DNA of 57,687 nt from NCBI RefSeq assembly GCF_900156025.1, contig NZ_FTMO01000019.1, forward strand, positions 1 through 57,687, given 5' to 3'. This document shows, piece by piece, positions 17,305-24,962 of the stretch. Both the position numbers and the translations under genes were made by a program. Each line of letters opens with the position of its first letter. Position 1 is the first letter of the stretch. The DNA is from Allobosea sp. TND4EK4. Its GTDB lineage: Bacteria > Pseudomonadota > Alphaproteobacteria > Rhizobiales > Beijerinckiaceae. The notes below the pieces were generated by a model, which worked only from the letters and a program-made list of their open reading frames with translations, was not told the DNA's origin and did no database searches.

Positions 17305-18485
17305 CAGAAGCCGTCATTGTCTCCACCGCGCGTACGCCGATCGGCAAGGCGCATCGCGGCGCCTTCAACCAGTTGCGGGGGGCCGACCTGGCCGCGCATG
17401 CCATCCGGCACGCGCTCGAGCGCGCCGAGCTGGAGCCGGAGGCCGTCGAGGAGGTGGTGATGGGCTGCGGCTATCCGGAAGCCGCGACCGGCGGCAATGT
17501 CGCGCGCCATGCCGCGCTGGTGGCAGGCTTGTCCGTGCGCTCGGCCGGCGTCACGGTCAGCCGCTTCTGCGCGTCCGGGCTGGAGGCCATCGCCCATGCT
17601 GCGCGGCGCGTGGTGATGGACGGGGTGCCGGTCGCGGTTGGGGGCGGTGTCGAGTCGATCTCGCTGGTGCAGCCGGTGGTGCGGCGCGATCTCACCGAAA
17701 ACGCCTGGCTCAAGGCCAACAAGCCGACGATCTACACGAGCATGATCGAGACGGCCGACATCGTCGCTGAGCGCTATGGCATCCCGCGGCAGGCCCAGGA
17801 CGCGTTTTCGCTGGAAAGCCAGCGCCGGACGGCCCGCGCCCAGCAGGAGCGCCTCTTCGACAACGAGATCGTGCCGATGAGCGCAGTGATGGCGGTGACC
17901 GACAAGGAGACCGGGGAGGTCCGCCAGCAGGAGGTCACGCTCGCCCGGGACGAGGGCAATCGGCCCGACACCACGCTCGAAGGGCTGCTCAAGCTCAAGC
18001 CCGTGCGCGGTGAGGGCATGTCTGTCACAGCCGGCAATGCCAGCCAGCTCTCGGACGGTGCTTCGGCCAGCGTCGTGATGTCGGCGGACGAGGCGGCGCG
18101 GCGCGGGCTCGAGCCGCTGGGCACCTTCCGCGGCTTCGCCTCGGCCGGCTGCGAGCCGGATGAGATGGGCATCGGCCCGGTCTTCGCGGTGCCGCGCCTG
18201 CTCGAGCGTCACGGGCTGACCGTCGATGACATCGATCTGTGGGAACTGAACGAGGCCTTCGCCTCTCAGTCGCTCTATTGCCGCGACCTGCTGGGCATCG
18301 ATCCGGACAAGATCAACGTGAATGGCGGCGCGATCGCGATCGGGCACCCATTCGGAATGACCGGCGCCAGGCTTGTCGGCCACGTGCTGCTGGAGGGGCG
18401 GCGGCGCAAGGCGCGCTATGCCGTCGTTACGATGTGCGTCGCGGGCGGCATGGGCTGCGCCGGCCTGTTCGAGATCAATGGCTGA
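17301..18485 (+). CDS. Thiolase (acetyl-CoA acyltransferase)
   Basis: Thiolase of 394 residues that should cleave the 3-ketoacyl-CoA to acetyl-CoA (or propionyl-CoA) and a shortened acyl-CoA. The nucleophilic Cys90 (SRFCASGLEA), the GHPFG histidine (His349) and the C-terminal proton-transfer Cys379 (MCVAGGMG) are all in place. It overlaps the FadB-like gene by 4 bp and is 3 bp from the first acyl-CoA dehydrogenase gene. The combination corresponds to a FadBA-like pair inside a substrate-specific operon. Confidence 0.94.
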   Translation: MTEAVIVSTARTPIGKAHRGAFNQLRGADLAAHAIRHALERAELEPEAVEEVVMGCGYPEAATGGNVARHAALVAGLSVRSAGVTVSRFCASGLEAIAHAARRVVMDGVPVAVGGGVESISLVQPVVRRDLTENAWLKANKPTIYTSMIETADIVAERYGIPRQAQDAFSLESQRRTARAQQERLFDNEIVPMSAVMAVTDKETGEVRQQEVTLARDEGNRPDTTLEGLLKLKPVRGEGMSVTAGNASQLSDGASASVVMSADEAARRGLEPLGTFRGFASAGCEPDEMGIGPVFAVPRLLERHGLTVDDIDLWELNEAFASQSLYCRDLLGIDPDKINVNGGAIAIGHPFGMTGARLVGHVLLEGRRRKARYAVVTMCVAGGMGCAGLFEING

Positions 18486-18488
18486 ACC

Positions 18489-19688
18489 ATGGACCTTCGT
18501 TTCACCCCCGAGGAAACCGCCTTCCGCGACGAGGTCCGCAGTTTCTTCCGCACGCAGGTGCCGGCCGGGATCCGTGCCAAGGTTTCGGAGGGGCGAGCGC
18601 TGACGCGCGAGGACTACGTCACCTCGCAGCGGATCCTCAACGCGCACGGATACGCCGTGCCGCATTGGCCGAGGGAATGGGGTGGGCAGGATTGGACCCC
18701 GATCCAGCGCTACGTCTTCACGGAGGAGATGCTGCTCGCCGCGGTGCCGCTGCCGTTGCAGTTCAACTGCTACATGGTCGGCCCGGTGATCGCCGCCTTC
18801 GGCTCGCAGGCGCAGAAGGAGAAGCACCTCGCGCGCATCGCCAACCTTGACGAATGGTGGTGCCAGGGGTTCTCGGAGCCCGGCGCAGGCTCGGACCTCG
18901 CTTCGCTCAAGACGAAGGCCGTGCGCGAGGGCGACCACTACATCGTCGACGGCCAGAAGACCTGGACGACGCTCGGTCAATATGCGGACTGGATCTTCTG
19001 TCTGGTACGGACCGACCCGACGGCCAGGAAGCAGGCGGGAATCTCCTTCATCCTGATCGACATGAAGACGCCCGGCATCACCGTGCGGCCGATCATCACG
19101 CTGGAAGGCCGCCATGAGGTCAACGAAGTCTTCTTCGACAACGTCAAGGTGCCTGTCGAAAACCTGGTCGGCGAGGAGAACAAGGGCTGGGACTACGCCA
19201 AGTTCCTGCTTGCCAACGAGCGGACCGGCATCGCCCGCATCGGCCTGTCGAAGGAGCGTCTCGCCCGGGCCAAGCGACTCGCGAAGGAGATGCCGGCAGG
19301 CGAGGGCATGCTGTGGGAGGAGCGTGACTTCCGCGAGCGGGTCGCCGCTGTCGAGATTGAGCTCAAGGCGCTGGAGATCACGCAGATGCGCGTCGTCGCA
19401 GCGCAGGCGCGGACCAGCGACAACCGCCCCGATCCAGCCTCCTCGATCCTGAAGATCAAGGGTTCGCAGCTCCAGCAGGCGACGACCGAGCTGTTGCTGG
19501 AGGTGGCGGGACCCTTCGCCCTCGCCGCGCCGGATCTCCTGGCCCCTCCCCATGACGGCTGGCCGTTCGATTACGATTGGGCCGATGCCGCGGTGGCGAG
19601 CTATTTCAACAGCCGCAAGGTCTCGATCTATGGCGGCTCCAACGAGATCCAGAAGAACATCATCGCCAAGGCGGTTTTGGGGTTCTGA
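18489..19688 (+). CDS. Acyl-CoA dehydrogenase family protein (subunit 1 of a pair)
   Basis: FAD-dependent acyl-CoA dehydrogenase of 399 residues. The FAD/substrate-binding segment CQGFSEPGAGSDLASL and the C-terminal YGGSNEIQKN motif identify the family. The canonical catalytic glutamate of medium-chain enzymes (Y-E-G-T) is Gly382 here. The YGGSNEIQ form is common in enzymes where the base lies elsewhere and in heteromeric steroid-type dehydrogenases. The gene lies 3 bp after the thiolase and is followed at 38 bp by a smaller, divergent paralogue. Adjacent unequal pairs often form alpha2beta2 dehydrogenases, which I infer here. Confidence 0.92.
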   Translation: MDLRFTPEETAFRDEVRSFFRTQVPAGIRAKVSEGRALTREDYVTSQRILNAHGYAVPHWPREWGGQDWTPIQRYVFTEEMLLAAVPLPLQFNCYMVGPVIAAFGSQAQKEKHLARIANLDEWWCQGFSEPGAGSDLASLKTKAVREGDHYIVDGQKTWTTLGQYADWIFCLVRTDPTARKQAGISFILIDMKTPGITVRPIITLEGRHEVNEVFFDNVKVPVENLVGEENKGWDYAKFLLANERTGIARIGLSKERLARAKRLAKEMPAGEGMLWEERDFRERVAAVEIELKALEITQMRVVAAQARTSDNRPDPASSILKIKGSQLQQATTELLLEVAGPFALAAPDLLAPPHDGWPFDYDWADAAVASYFNSRKVSIYGGSNEIQKNIIAKAVLGF

Positions 19689-19726
19689 ACGACCGTCGCT
19701 TCAAGGCCGCTCGATGGACATCGGAT

Positions 19727-20881
19727 ATGGATTTTGATCTCTCGCCGGAGCAGACCCAGCTGAAGGCCGGCATCGACCGGCTGGTCGGCTCGGCATATGG
19801 CTCGCTCGAACAGCGCAATGCCCATGCGGCGGAGCCGCTCGGCTTCTCGGAGAAGGTCTGGGCGCAGTTCGTCGAGATGGGGCTGACCGGAATCCCCTTC
19901 AGCGAGGAGGAGGGCGGCTTCGGGGGCGGGCCCGTCGAGACGATGCTGGTCATGGAGGCGCTGGGAAGAGGGCTGGCGCTCGAACCCTACTTCGCCAGCG
20001 TCGTGCTGGGCGGCTGCGCGGTCAGGCTCGGCGGTTCGCAGGCCTTGAAGAGCTGCGTTATTCCCGGCATCGTCGAAGGCAGCATTCGGCTCGCTCTGGC
20101 GACCACCGAAAAGCAATCGCGCTACGATCTTTTCGACGTCGCCACGGTGGCGCGGTCCGATGCTGACGGCCTCGTGCTGGAGGGCGCGAAATGCGTGGTC
20201 CTTCACGGTGACAGCGCCAGCCATCTCGTCCTCAGCGCGCGAATGGCAGGGCAGCGGCGTGATCGCGACGGCGTCGGCCTGTTCCTCCTTCCGGCGGATG
20301 CTCCGGGCCTCAAGATCCACGGCTATCGGACCCAGGATGGCGGGCGGGCGGCGGAGATCTCGCTGTCGCAGGTCCGGCTCGGCGCGGATGCGATGATCGG
20401 CGAGCCCGGTCACGGATTCCCGATTCTCGAGAGGGTTGCGGAATTCGCCATCGCCGCTCTCGCGGCCGAAGCCGTCGGCATCATGGCGGCGCTCCTTCAG
20501 CTGACTGTGGACTATCTCAAGACCCGTCAACAGTTCGGCGGCCCGATCGCGCAGTTCCAGGTGCTGCAGCACCGCGCCGTCGATATGTTCATTGCGCTGG
20601 AGCAGGCACGCTCCATGGCATTCTACGCTGCCATGATGGTGGAGCATCCCGGCGCGGCCGAGCGGGCGGCGGCGCTGTCGGCCGTCAAAGTCCAGATCAA
20701 CCGCTCATGCCGGCTGGTGGGGCAGGAGGCTGTGCAGCTTCACGGCGGCATCGGAATGACGATGGAGTACCGCGGTGCACATTACTTCAAGCGCCTCACG
20801 ATGATCGAGAGCGCTTTCGGGGATACCGGCTACCACCTCAAGCGGATGGGCGATTTCGGCACTGCTGGCCAAAAGCGCTGA
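19727..20881 (+). CDS. Acyl-CoA dehydrogenase family protein (subunit 2 of a pair)
   Basis: Second dehydrogenase-fold protein, 384 residues. ATG 19727 gives the usual N-terminus (MDFDLSPEQTQLK); the reading frame is open farther upstream but that is inside the preceding gene. The flavin-binding motif near residue 130 is degenerate (ALATTEKQSRYD instead of the usual TEP-G-GSD). A GGIGMTMEY segment is kept, and the canonical Y-E-G-T region reads FGDT. This degeneration resembles the small or non-catalytic subunit of heteromeric acyl-CoA dehydrogenases. It ends the ten-gene operon. Confidence 0.88.
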   Translation: MDFDLSPEQTQLKAGIDRLVGSAYGSLEQRNAHAAEPLGFSEKVWAQFVEMGLTGIPFSEEEGGFGGGPVETMLVMEALGRGLALEPYFASVVLGGCAVRLGGSQALKSCVIPGIVEGSIRLALATTEKQSRYDLFDVATVARSDADGLVLEGAKCVVLHGDSASHLVLSARMAGQRRDRDGVGLFLLPADAPGLKIHGYRTQDGGRAAEISLSQVRLGADAMIGEPGHGFPILERVAEFAIAALAAEAVGIMAALLQLTVDYLKTRQQFGGPIAQFQVLQHRAVDMFIALEQARSMAFYAAMMVEHPGAAERAAALSAVKVQINRSCRLVGQEAVQLHGGIGMTMEYRGAHYFKRLTMIESAFGDTGYHLKRMGDFGTAGQKR

Positions 20882-21045
20882 TACCCGCCGCGCGGGCTCG
20901 GCCATGCCCGGATTCCTGTTCGAACCGCGACAGTGACGCGCCAGGCGCCGCAGTCGCAGGGCCAGTCACCGGGCGAAGGGCCCGGAGCTCTGGTTTGTTC
21001 CACTCACAAGGCAGCGATCGGCGCGGCGCAGTTGTCTATCGGGCT

Positions 21046-21888
21046 TCAGTGCGACATGACGAGCGGCAAGGAGCAGGATGCCAGCAGCGAGCGCGTCACT
21101 CCTCCAAGAACCGATTCCCTGAGCCGAGAGTGGCGGTAAGCGCCGCTGACGATCAACGACGCCTGGAATCCCACAGCCTCACGCTCGATGGCGGCCGCGA
21201 CCGTCTCGCGGGAGCCCAGGGTCGTGTCGGAAACGGTGACGGAAATGCCGTGGTGGACCAGATGCGGCGCGAGATCGGAGCTCGGGATTGAATTCGACAG
21301 GTCCTTCTCGCCCGAAACCGAAACAATCACGACCTCCTCTGCGGCTTTGAGCAAAGGGAGAGCGGCCGCGACGGCCCGCGAGGCCGTTGCACTTCCGTCC
21401 CATGCGACGACGACCCGCTCGCAGGCGAACTCGCTCCGGTTCTTCGGCACGACCAGAACCGGTCTGCCGCTTCCGAACAGGCAGACTTCGATCAGGTCCC
21501 AGTATGTCTCCGTCGGCGATGGCTCGGCGTTCAGCACGGTGATGTCGTGGACCCGCGCCTGGGCGATGAAGCGATCGAGCAACTCCTGATAATAGAGCTG
21601 CGGGCTCTCGACCGTACAGACGACGCCGGCGAAATCTGCCTCCGCCTTCGCCAGCTCGGCCACACGTTCCGCCAGCGCGGCGATCCGGCGATTTTCCGCG
21701 GAGACGATGCTCTGCGCCAGCCCCGTGATCAGCGTATAAGGCACGTGAAAGCGGCCCGCCGGCGCCTGCACCGTGAGGTGGGCGCCCGCCTTACGGGCCA
21801 GCGAAAGCCCATATTGGAACGCCGAGCCGTCGTCATCGCGTCCTTCTTGCGCCAGCGTCACCAGCACGCTCTTGATACCGTCGATCAT
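21046..21888 (-). CDS. Universal stress protein, tandem UspA domains
   Basis: Cytoplasmic protein of 280 residues with two UspA-like halves. The second half shows AWDGSATASRAV and the nucleotide-binding pattern GAYRHSRLRESVLGGVTRSLL, cut here as GAYRHSR followed by GGVTRSLL. The start at 21888 is fixed by AGGAGG 6 bases upstream; the frame extends 21 codons further without support. Stand-alone gene, convergent with the beta-oxidation operon. No clear FNR/FixK box is visible upstream. Likely a general stress or persistence factor; no specific role can be read. Confidence 0.9.
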   Translation of the reverse strand: MIDGIKSVLVTLAQEGRDDDGSAFQYGLSLARKAGAHLTVQAPAGRFHVPYTLITGLAQSIVSAENRRIAALAERVAELAKAEADFAGVVCTVESPQLYYQELLDRFIAQARVHDITVLNAEPSPTETYWDLIEVCLFGSGRPVLVVPKNRSEFACERVVVAWDGSATASRAVAAALPLLKAAEEVVIVSVSGEKDLSNSIPSSDLAPHLVHHGISVTVSDTTLGSRETVAAAIEREAVGFQASLIVSGAYRHSRLRESVLGGVTRSLLASCSLPLVMSH

Positions 21889-22056
21889 GATCGCCTCCTG
21901 ATAACGTCCAACATGATGCGCCCGCGCTCGGCGCTCTTTGCGGTGGATCAAACCGTTTGTCCGCGGGGAAGGCTTCCATCAAGCGCCCCCTCCCGAGGGT
22001 GCCCGACGACGATCCCGAGCCTGCTTGCATGTCCCCCGGTCCGAGGAGACATCCGT

Positions 22057-22209
22057 ATGTCGTTGTTCGACAAGCAGAGCGGCTCGCCCCTTGAGTTTTC
22101 CGTGGCCGAACGAGGCCTTTCCGCAACCGAGGTGGACCGCCACCGGCCTGTCACGCCGGAGGTCGCGGGTTCGAGCTTCGCGCCCGCGCCGCTTAAATCA
22201 AGCGCTTAG
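22057..22209 (+). CDS. Possible small ORF of unknown function, overlapping tRNA remnant
   Basis: Fifty codons, beginning MSLFDKQSGSPLEF, with GAGGAGA 7 bases upstream of the ATG. I do not recognise the product. Its last third is read through the tRNA-Asp remnant, so that part of any protein would derive from tRNA sequence. It could be a chance frame; the ribosome-binding site is the only positive sign. Confidence 0.25.
   Translation: MSLFDKQSGSPLEFSVAERGLSATEVDRHRPVTPEVAGSSFAPAPLKSSA
22143..22190 (+). pseudogene. 3'-half remnant of a tRNA-Asp(GTC) gene
   Basis: CCGGC-CTGTCAC-GCCGG (22143-22159) is a perfect anticodon stem-loop with anticodon GTC. It is followed by a 5-base variable loop AGGTC and a T-arm GCGGG-TTCGAGC-TTCGC (22165-22181) in which two pairs have decayed to G-T. 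An acceptor-like GCCCGCGCC follows. The 27 bases upstream contain no D-arm or 5' acceptor strand, so this is not a functional tRNA. Such 3' halves are typical leftovers of integration at a tRNA attachment site. Confidence 0.7.
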
Positions 22210-22439
22210 TCCGGTTGGCGCCTTCGACAGCCTTGACTTGAGCTCCTTGGATCCGCCCGATCTGCTTTCCAGAATTGCGCTTCCGGCCCGACCGAGACGA
22301 GCGGAAGAAGCGTCCCCTGCAGTGGTGTTCCAGGCCGCGCGTGCAGCTCCACTTCGCTACGCCGGAGGGCGGCCGACCGATGGTAGAAGAATCCGATGAT
22401 CGGGAAAATCGGGGAAGGGGCGCGGATGACAGCCATGTT

Positions 22440-22449
22440 TTGTGCACAA
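22440..22449. promoter_or_regulatory. Putative GntR operator palindrome
   Basis: TTGTGCACAA is a perfect 10-bp palindrome in a locally AT-rich patch about 100 bp upstream of the GntR start. A related half-site, TTGTTGTGC, follows at 22459-22467. TTGT-N-ACAA symmetry is common among FadR-type GntR operators, so autoregulation is plausible. Confidence 0.4.
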
Positions 22450-22545
22450 TATGAGAATTGTTGTGCCTGATATGGCGCTGGCTCTGCCGAAAGAATGTGC
22501 GGGTGGCGGGTTGGCGTTTCGAAGGGCGCTCGCGATAGTCGGGCC

Positions 22546-23256
22546 ATGCAGGAAGAAGAGATTCATGCCGTCCTGACGCGGGTTCTGCTCGCGGGCCGGC
22601 TTCCGGGCGGGCTGAAGCTCGGCGAGCATCATCTGGCCGAGATCTTCGGCGTCAGCCGGGAACGCGTCCGCAAGGTGCTGCACAGGCTCGGCGCCGAAAG
22701 GCTGCTCGACATGGTCAGGAATCGCGGCGCCTTCACCCTCGCGCCGGACCTGCGCGAGGGCCATGTCGTCTACGAGGCGCGCCGCATCCTGGAGAGCGGC
22801 ATGGCGGCTCATCTGGCCGCCAATCTCACACCGGCGCAGATCGAGAGGCTGCGCCGGCATGTCGAGGCCGAGGCGGAGGCGCTGCGCTGCGGCGACCAGG
22901 CGACCTGGCAGCGGCTCTCTGCTGAATTCCATTACCTGCTGGCCGAATTGACCGGCAACCCGCTCGTCCAGCGACATGCGCAGGAGCTGATCAGCCGCAC
23001 GCTGATGCTGGTCAAGCGCTACGAGACCAGTGCCGGCTCCGCCTGCGGCTGCGACGAGCACCGGGCCATCTTCCGCGCGCTGGCGGCACGCGAGCGCGGC
23101 AAGGCCGTCAAGGCGATGACGACGCATCTCTCGCTGGTCGAGACCCGGCTCCGGCCCACATTGTGCGAGCCGGTCGGGCCCTCGGTGGAGGATGTCGTGA
23201 CGGAAGAGCTCGCGCGCCATCAGGCGGGCGTGGTGCCGCTCGCCGAGGCGGGATGA
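22546..23256 (+). CDS. GntR family regulator, FCD (FadR) subfamily
   Basis: Regulator of 236 residues. An N-terminal winged helix (LKLGEHHLAEIFGVSRERVRKVLHRL, given here as LGEHHLAEIFGVSRERV) is followed by an all-helical FCD effector domain with metal-site histidines (for example in EFHYLLAEL, DEHRAIF and TTHLSLVE). I used ATG 22546, which gives the usual N-terminus; an ATG 17 codons upstream is also open. The racemase-like gene starts 13 bp downstream, so the two form an operon and the effector is probably related to that enzyme's substrate. Confidence 0.9.
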   Translation: MQEEEIHAVLTRVLLAGRLPGGLKLGEHHLAEIFGVSRERVRKVLHRLGAERLLDMVRNRGAFTLAPDLREGHVVYEARRILESGMAAHLAANLTPAQIERLRRHVEAEAEALRCGDQATWQRLSAEFHYLLAELTGNPLVQRHAQELISRTLMLVKRYETSAGSACGCDEHRAIFRALAARERGKAVKAMTTHLSLVETRLRPTLCEPVGPSVEDVVTEELARHQAGVVPLAEAG

Positions 23257-23269
23257 CGGAGAGGCACGC

Positions 23270-24040
23270 ATGACCTACGATCTGATGAGGATCCTCGTCC
23301 TCAACCCCAACACCAGCGCGGACATGACCGGCCTGGTCATGCGTGTGCTGGAGCCGCTGACGCCGCCCGGCGTCAGGCTGAAACCCGCCACCGGTCGCTT
23401 CGGCGCCCGCTACATCTCCAGCCGCAGCGCCGGCGCGATCGCGGCCCATGCCGCGCTCGATGCCTATGCCGAGCACGGCGGGGATTGCGACGCGGTCTAT
23501 CTTGCCTGCTTCGGCGATCCAGGTCTGTTCGCCCTGAAGGAACTGGCCAGCGTCCCGGTGATCGGCATGGCTGAGGCGGCTTGCCGGCGCGCCGCCGCCA
23601 TTGGCGGCCGCTTCTCGATCGTCACCGGGGGCGAGCGCTGGGGGCCGATCCTGACCGAATTCGTCGCATCGCTCGGCTTGTCGGAGGCGCTCGCCTCGAT
23701 CATCACCGTCGCGCCCACCGGCGGGGACATCGCGGCGGATCCCGAAGGCTCCATCGCGCTCCTCGCCAACGCCTGCCGGCAGGCGGCGGAACGGGACGGG
23801 GCAGGGACGGTGATCCTCGGCGGAGCCGGGCTTGCCGGCCTGGCTGCGCGCGTGCAGCCTCTGGTCAACACTCAGGTGCTCTGCTCGGCGGAAACCGGCT
23901 TCGCGGCCGTGCTGGACGCCCTGCACGGACCGACCGACAAGCCCTCCCGCGGGGACCTCGCCTTCCCGGCGCCCGTGCCGAGCACCGGGCTCTCGAAGCA
24001 TCTTGCCGAGCTGATGTCGTCCGCGCCGCGCATTGCCTGA
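23270..24040 (+). CDS. Asp/Glu/hydantoin racemase family protein
   Basis: Protein of 256 residues. Family features: N-terminal VLNPNTSADMT and the catalytic-cysteine segment ACFGDPGL (Cys80). The second catalytic cysteine expected about 100 residues later (usually LGCxGM/L) is Gly185 in VILGGAGLAG. Two-base racemases need both cysteines, so this protein may be a one-base isomerase, a decarboxylase-like member or act on another substrate. It follows the GntR gene closely. Genes hyuA/hyuB lie 17 kb away, in a separate operon. Confidence 0.85.
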   Translation: MTYDLMRILVLNPNTSADMTGLVMRVLEPLTPPGVRLKPATGRFGARYISSRSAGAIAAHAALDAYAEHGGDCDAVYLACFGDPGLFALKELASVPVIGMAEAACRRAAAIGGRFSIVTGGERWGPILTEFVASLGLSEALASIITVAPTGGDIAADPEGSIALLANACRQAAERDGAGTVILGGAGLAGLAARVQPLVNTQVLCSAETGFAAVLDALHGPTDKPSRGDLAFPAPVPSTGLSKHLAELMSSAPRIA

Positions 24041-24103
24041 CGATCGGGCAGTCGGAAGAAAGGGAAGAGCGCGTGCGCCTGCGTCGGACCGCCCGAGCCG
24101 CGC

Positions 24104-24592
24104 TCATCGTCCCGGCAGCAACCCGACGCTCATGGTCCCGTCGCTTTCGAGGATGACGAAATCCGCGTCCTCGACGCCACGGCCGCCTTTGGACCTGATG
24201 GCCGAAACCGCCTCCTCCCTCGTGACCCGCTCGGACCGGAGGGCGTCGTCGCAGAACTCCCCCTTGCGCACCAGGAGCGTCGGCTCGGAGCGGACAGCCT
24301 TGGCGAATCCCTTCGAGCGGACCGACATGAAGGCGACGAGGAACTGCATCGCGATCAGCAGGCCCAACGCCACGACCCCTTCGAGGAGGGCAACCGACTC
24401 CTGGAGGAGGATGGCCGACAATGTCGAACCGAGCGCCACCGTCACGACGAGATCGAACGCGTTGAGCTTCGCCAGCGTGCGCTTGCCGGAGATCCGAAGG
24501 ATGGCGACGAGGGCGCCATAGGCCAGGAACCCCACGAAGATGGTGCGGACAACGCCGTGCCAGTCCTGAAACAGCATGCCCTGCCAGTTCAT
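24104..24592 (-). CDS. DUF421 family membrane protein
   Basis: Protein of 162 residues with two or three N-terminal hydrophobic segments, followed by a cytoplasmic domain. The segments KRTLAKLNAFDLVVTVALGS and EPTLLVRKGEF mark the YetF/YcaP-like DUF421 family. The start at 24592 has an AAGGGGG ribosome-binding site; the open frame continues upstream without support. It is convergent with the racemase gene and divergent from the antiporter. Molecular function is unknown for most of this family. Confidence 0.85.
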   Translation of the reverse strand: MNWQGMLFQDWHGVVRTIFVGFLAYGALVAILRISGKRTLAKLNAFDLVVTVALGSTLSAILLQESVALLEGVVALGLLIAMQFLVAFMSVRSKGFAKAVRSEPTLLVRKGEFCDDALRSERVTREEAVSAIRSKGGRGVEDADFVILESDGTMSVGLLPGR

Positions 24593-24962
24593 TCGTCGGC
24601 CCCCTTCCACGGAGCGTCGTCGGCCGCCGCCGATGCCAGGCCGCGCCGCCGCATGCAGGTGGCAGAGGCGGGGCTTTCCCGGGCGCGCTACCGTCTCCAA
24701 CCGACGAGGTGCGGTTTCGTTCATGATCGCTCTCGTCATGGAAGGCTCCGCGTCGGCGGGCCGGTTTTCTCGTCCGAACAGGTGGCGGGCGTTCGCCCCG
24801 GCCGTGACGACTCTCGGCATCGCTTTGATGGTCGGCCTGCAGGCTGGGCGCGGGGGCTCCGCCGATCCGTGCGAACCGATCCCGCCCGGGAAGGTTGTGA
24901 GGATGGGCGCAGCAGGAGGCTCGGGCGATGCGGAGCGGTGGCGCGAACGTGAGGGGGAAGCG
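24593..24962. other. Divergent intergenic region upstream of antiporter
   Basis: The 370-bp gap between the DUF421 gene and the antiporter is open in frame with both, which suggests long N-terminal extensions. Those extensions are Arg/Gly/Pro-rich with no family resemblance. I treat it as non-coding promoter sequence, and no clear promoter hexamers stand out. Confidence 0.4.

Larger units (their letters stand above)
21889..22545. other. Long intergenic region with a tRNA remnant
   Basis: This 657-bp stretch lies between the stress-protein start and the GntR regulator start. It contains a possible 50-codon ORF (22057-22209), a tRNA-Asp 3'-half remnant (22143-22190) and a TTGTGCACAA palindrome (22440-22449). 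I found no integrase, transposase or other convincing gene in it. Confidence 0.6.

Noticed and set aside
17076..19553. Minus-strand frame of 825 codons opposite the thiolase and dehydrogenase genes
   Set aside because: Antisense frames stay open because of the strong GC bias at third codon positions; the translation is Arg/His/Asp-rich and lies over well-identified genes.
24576..24962. N-terminal extension of the antiporter, including a possible signal-like stretch
   Set aside because: The extension has no ribosome-binding site and is not part of CPA1 antiporters; TTG 24963 follows a good site.
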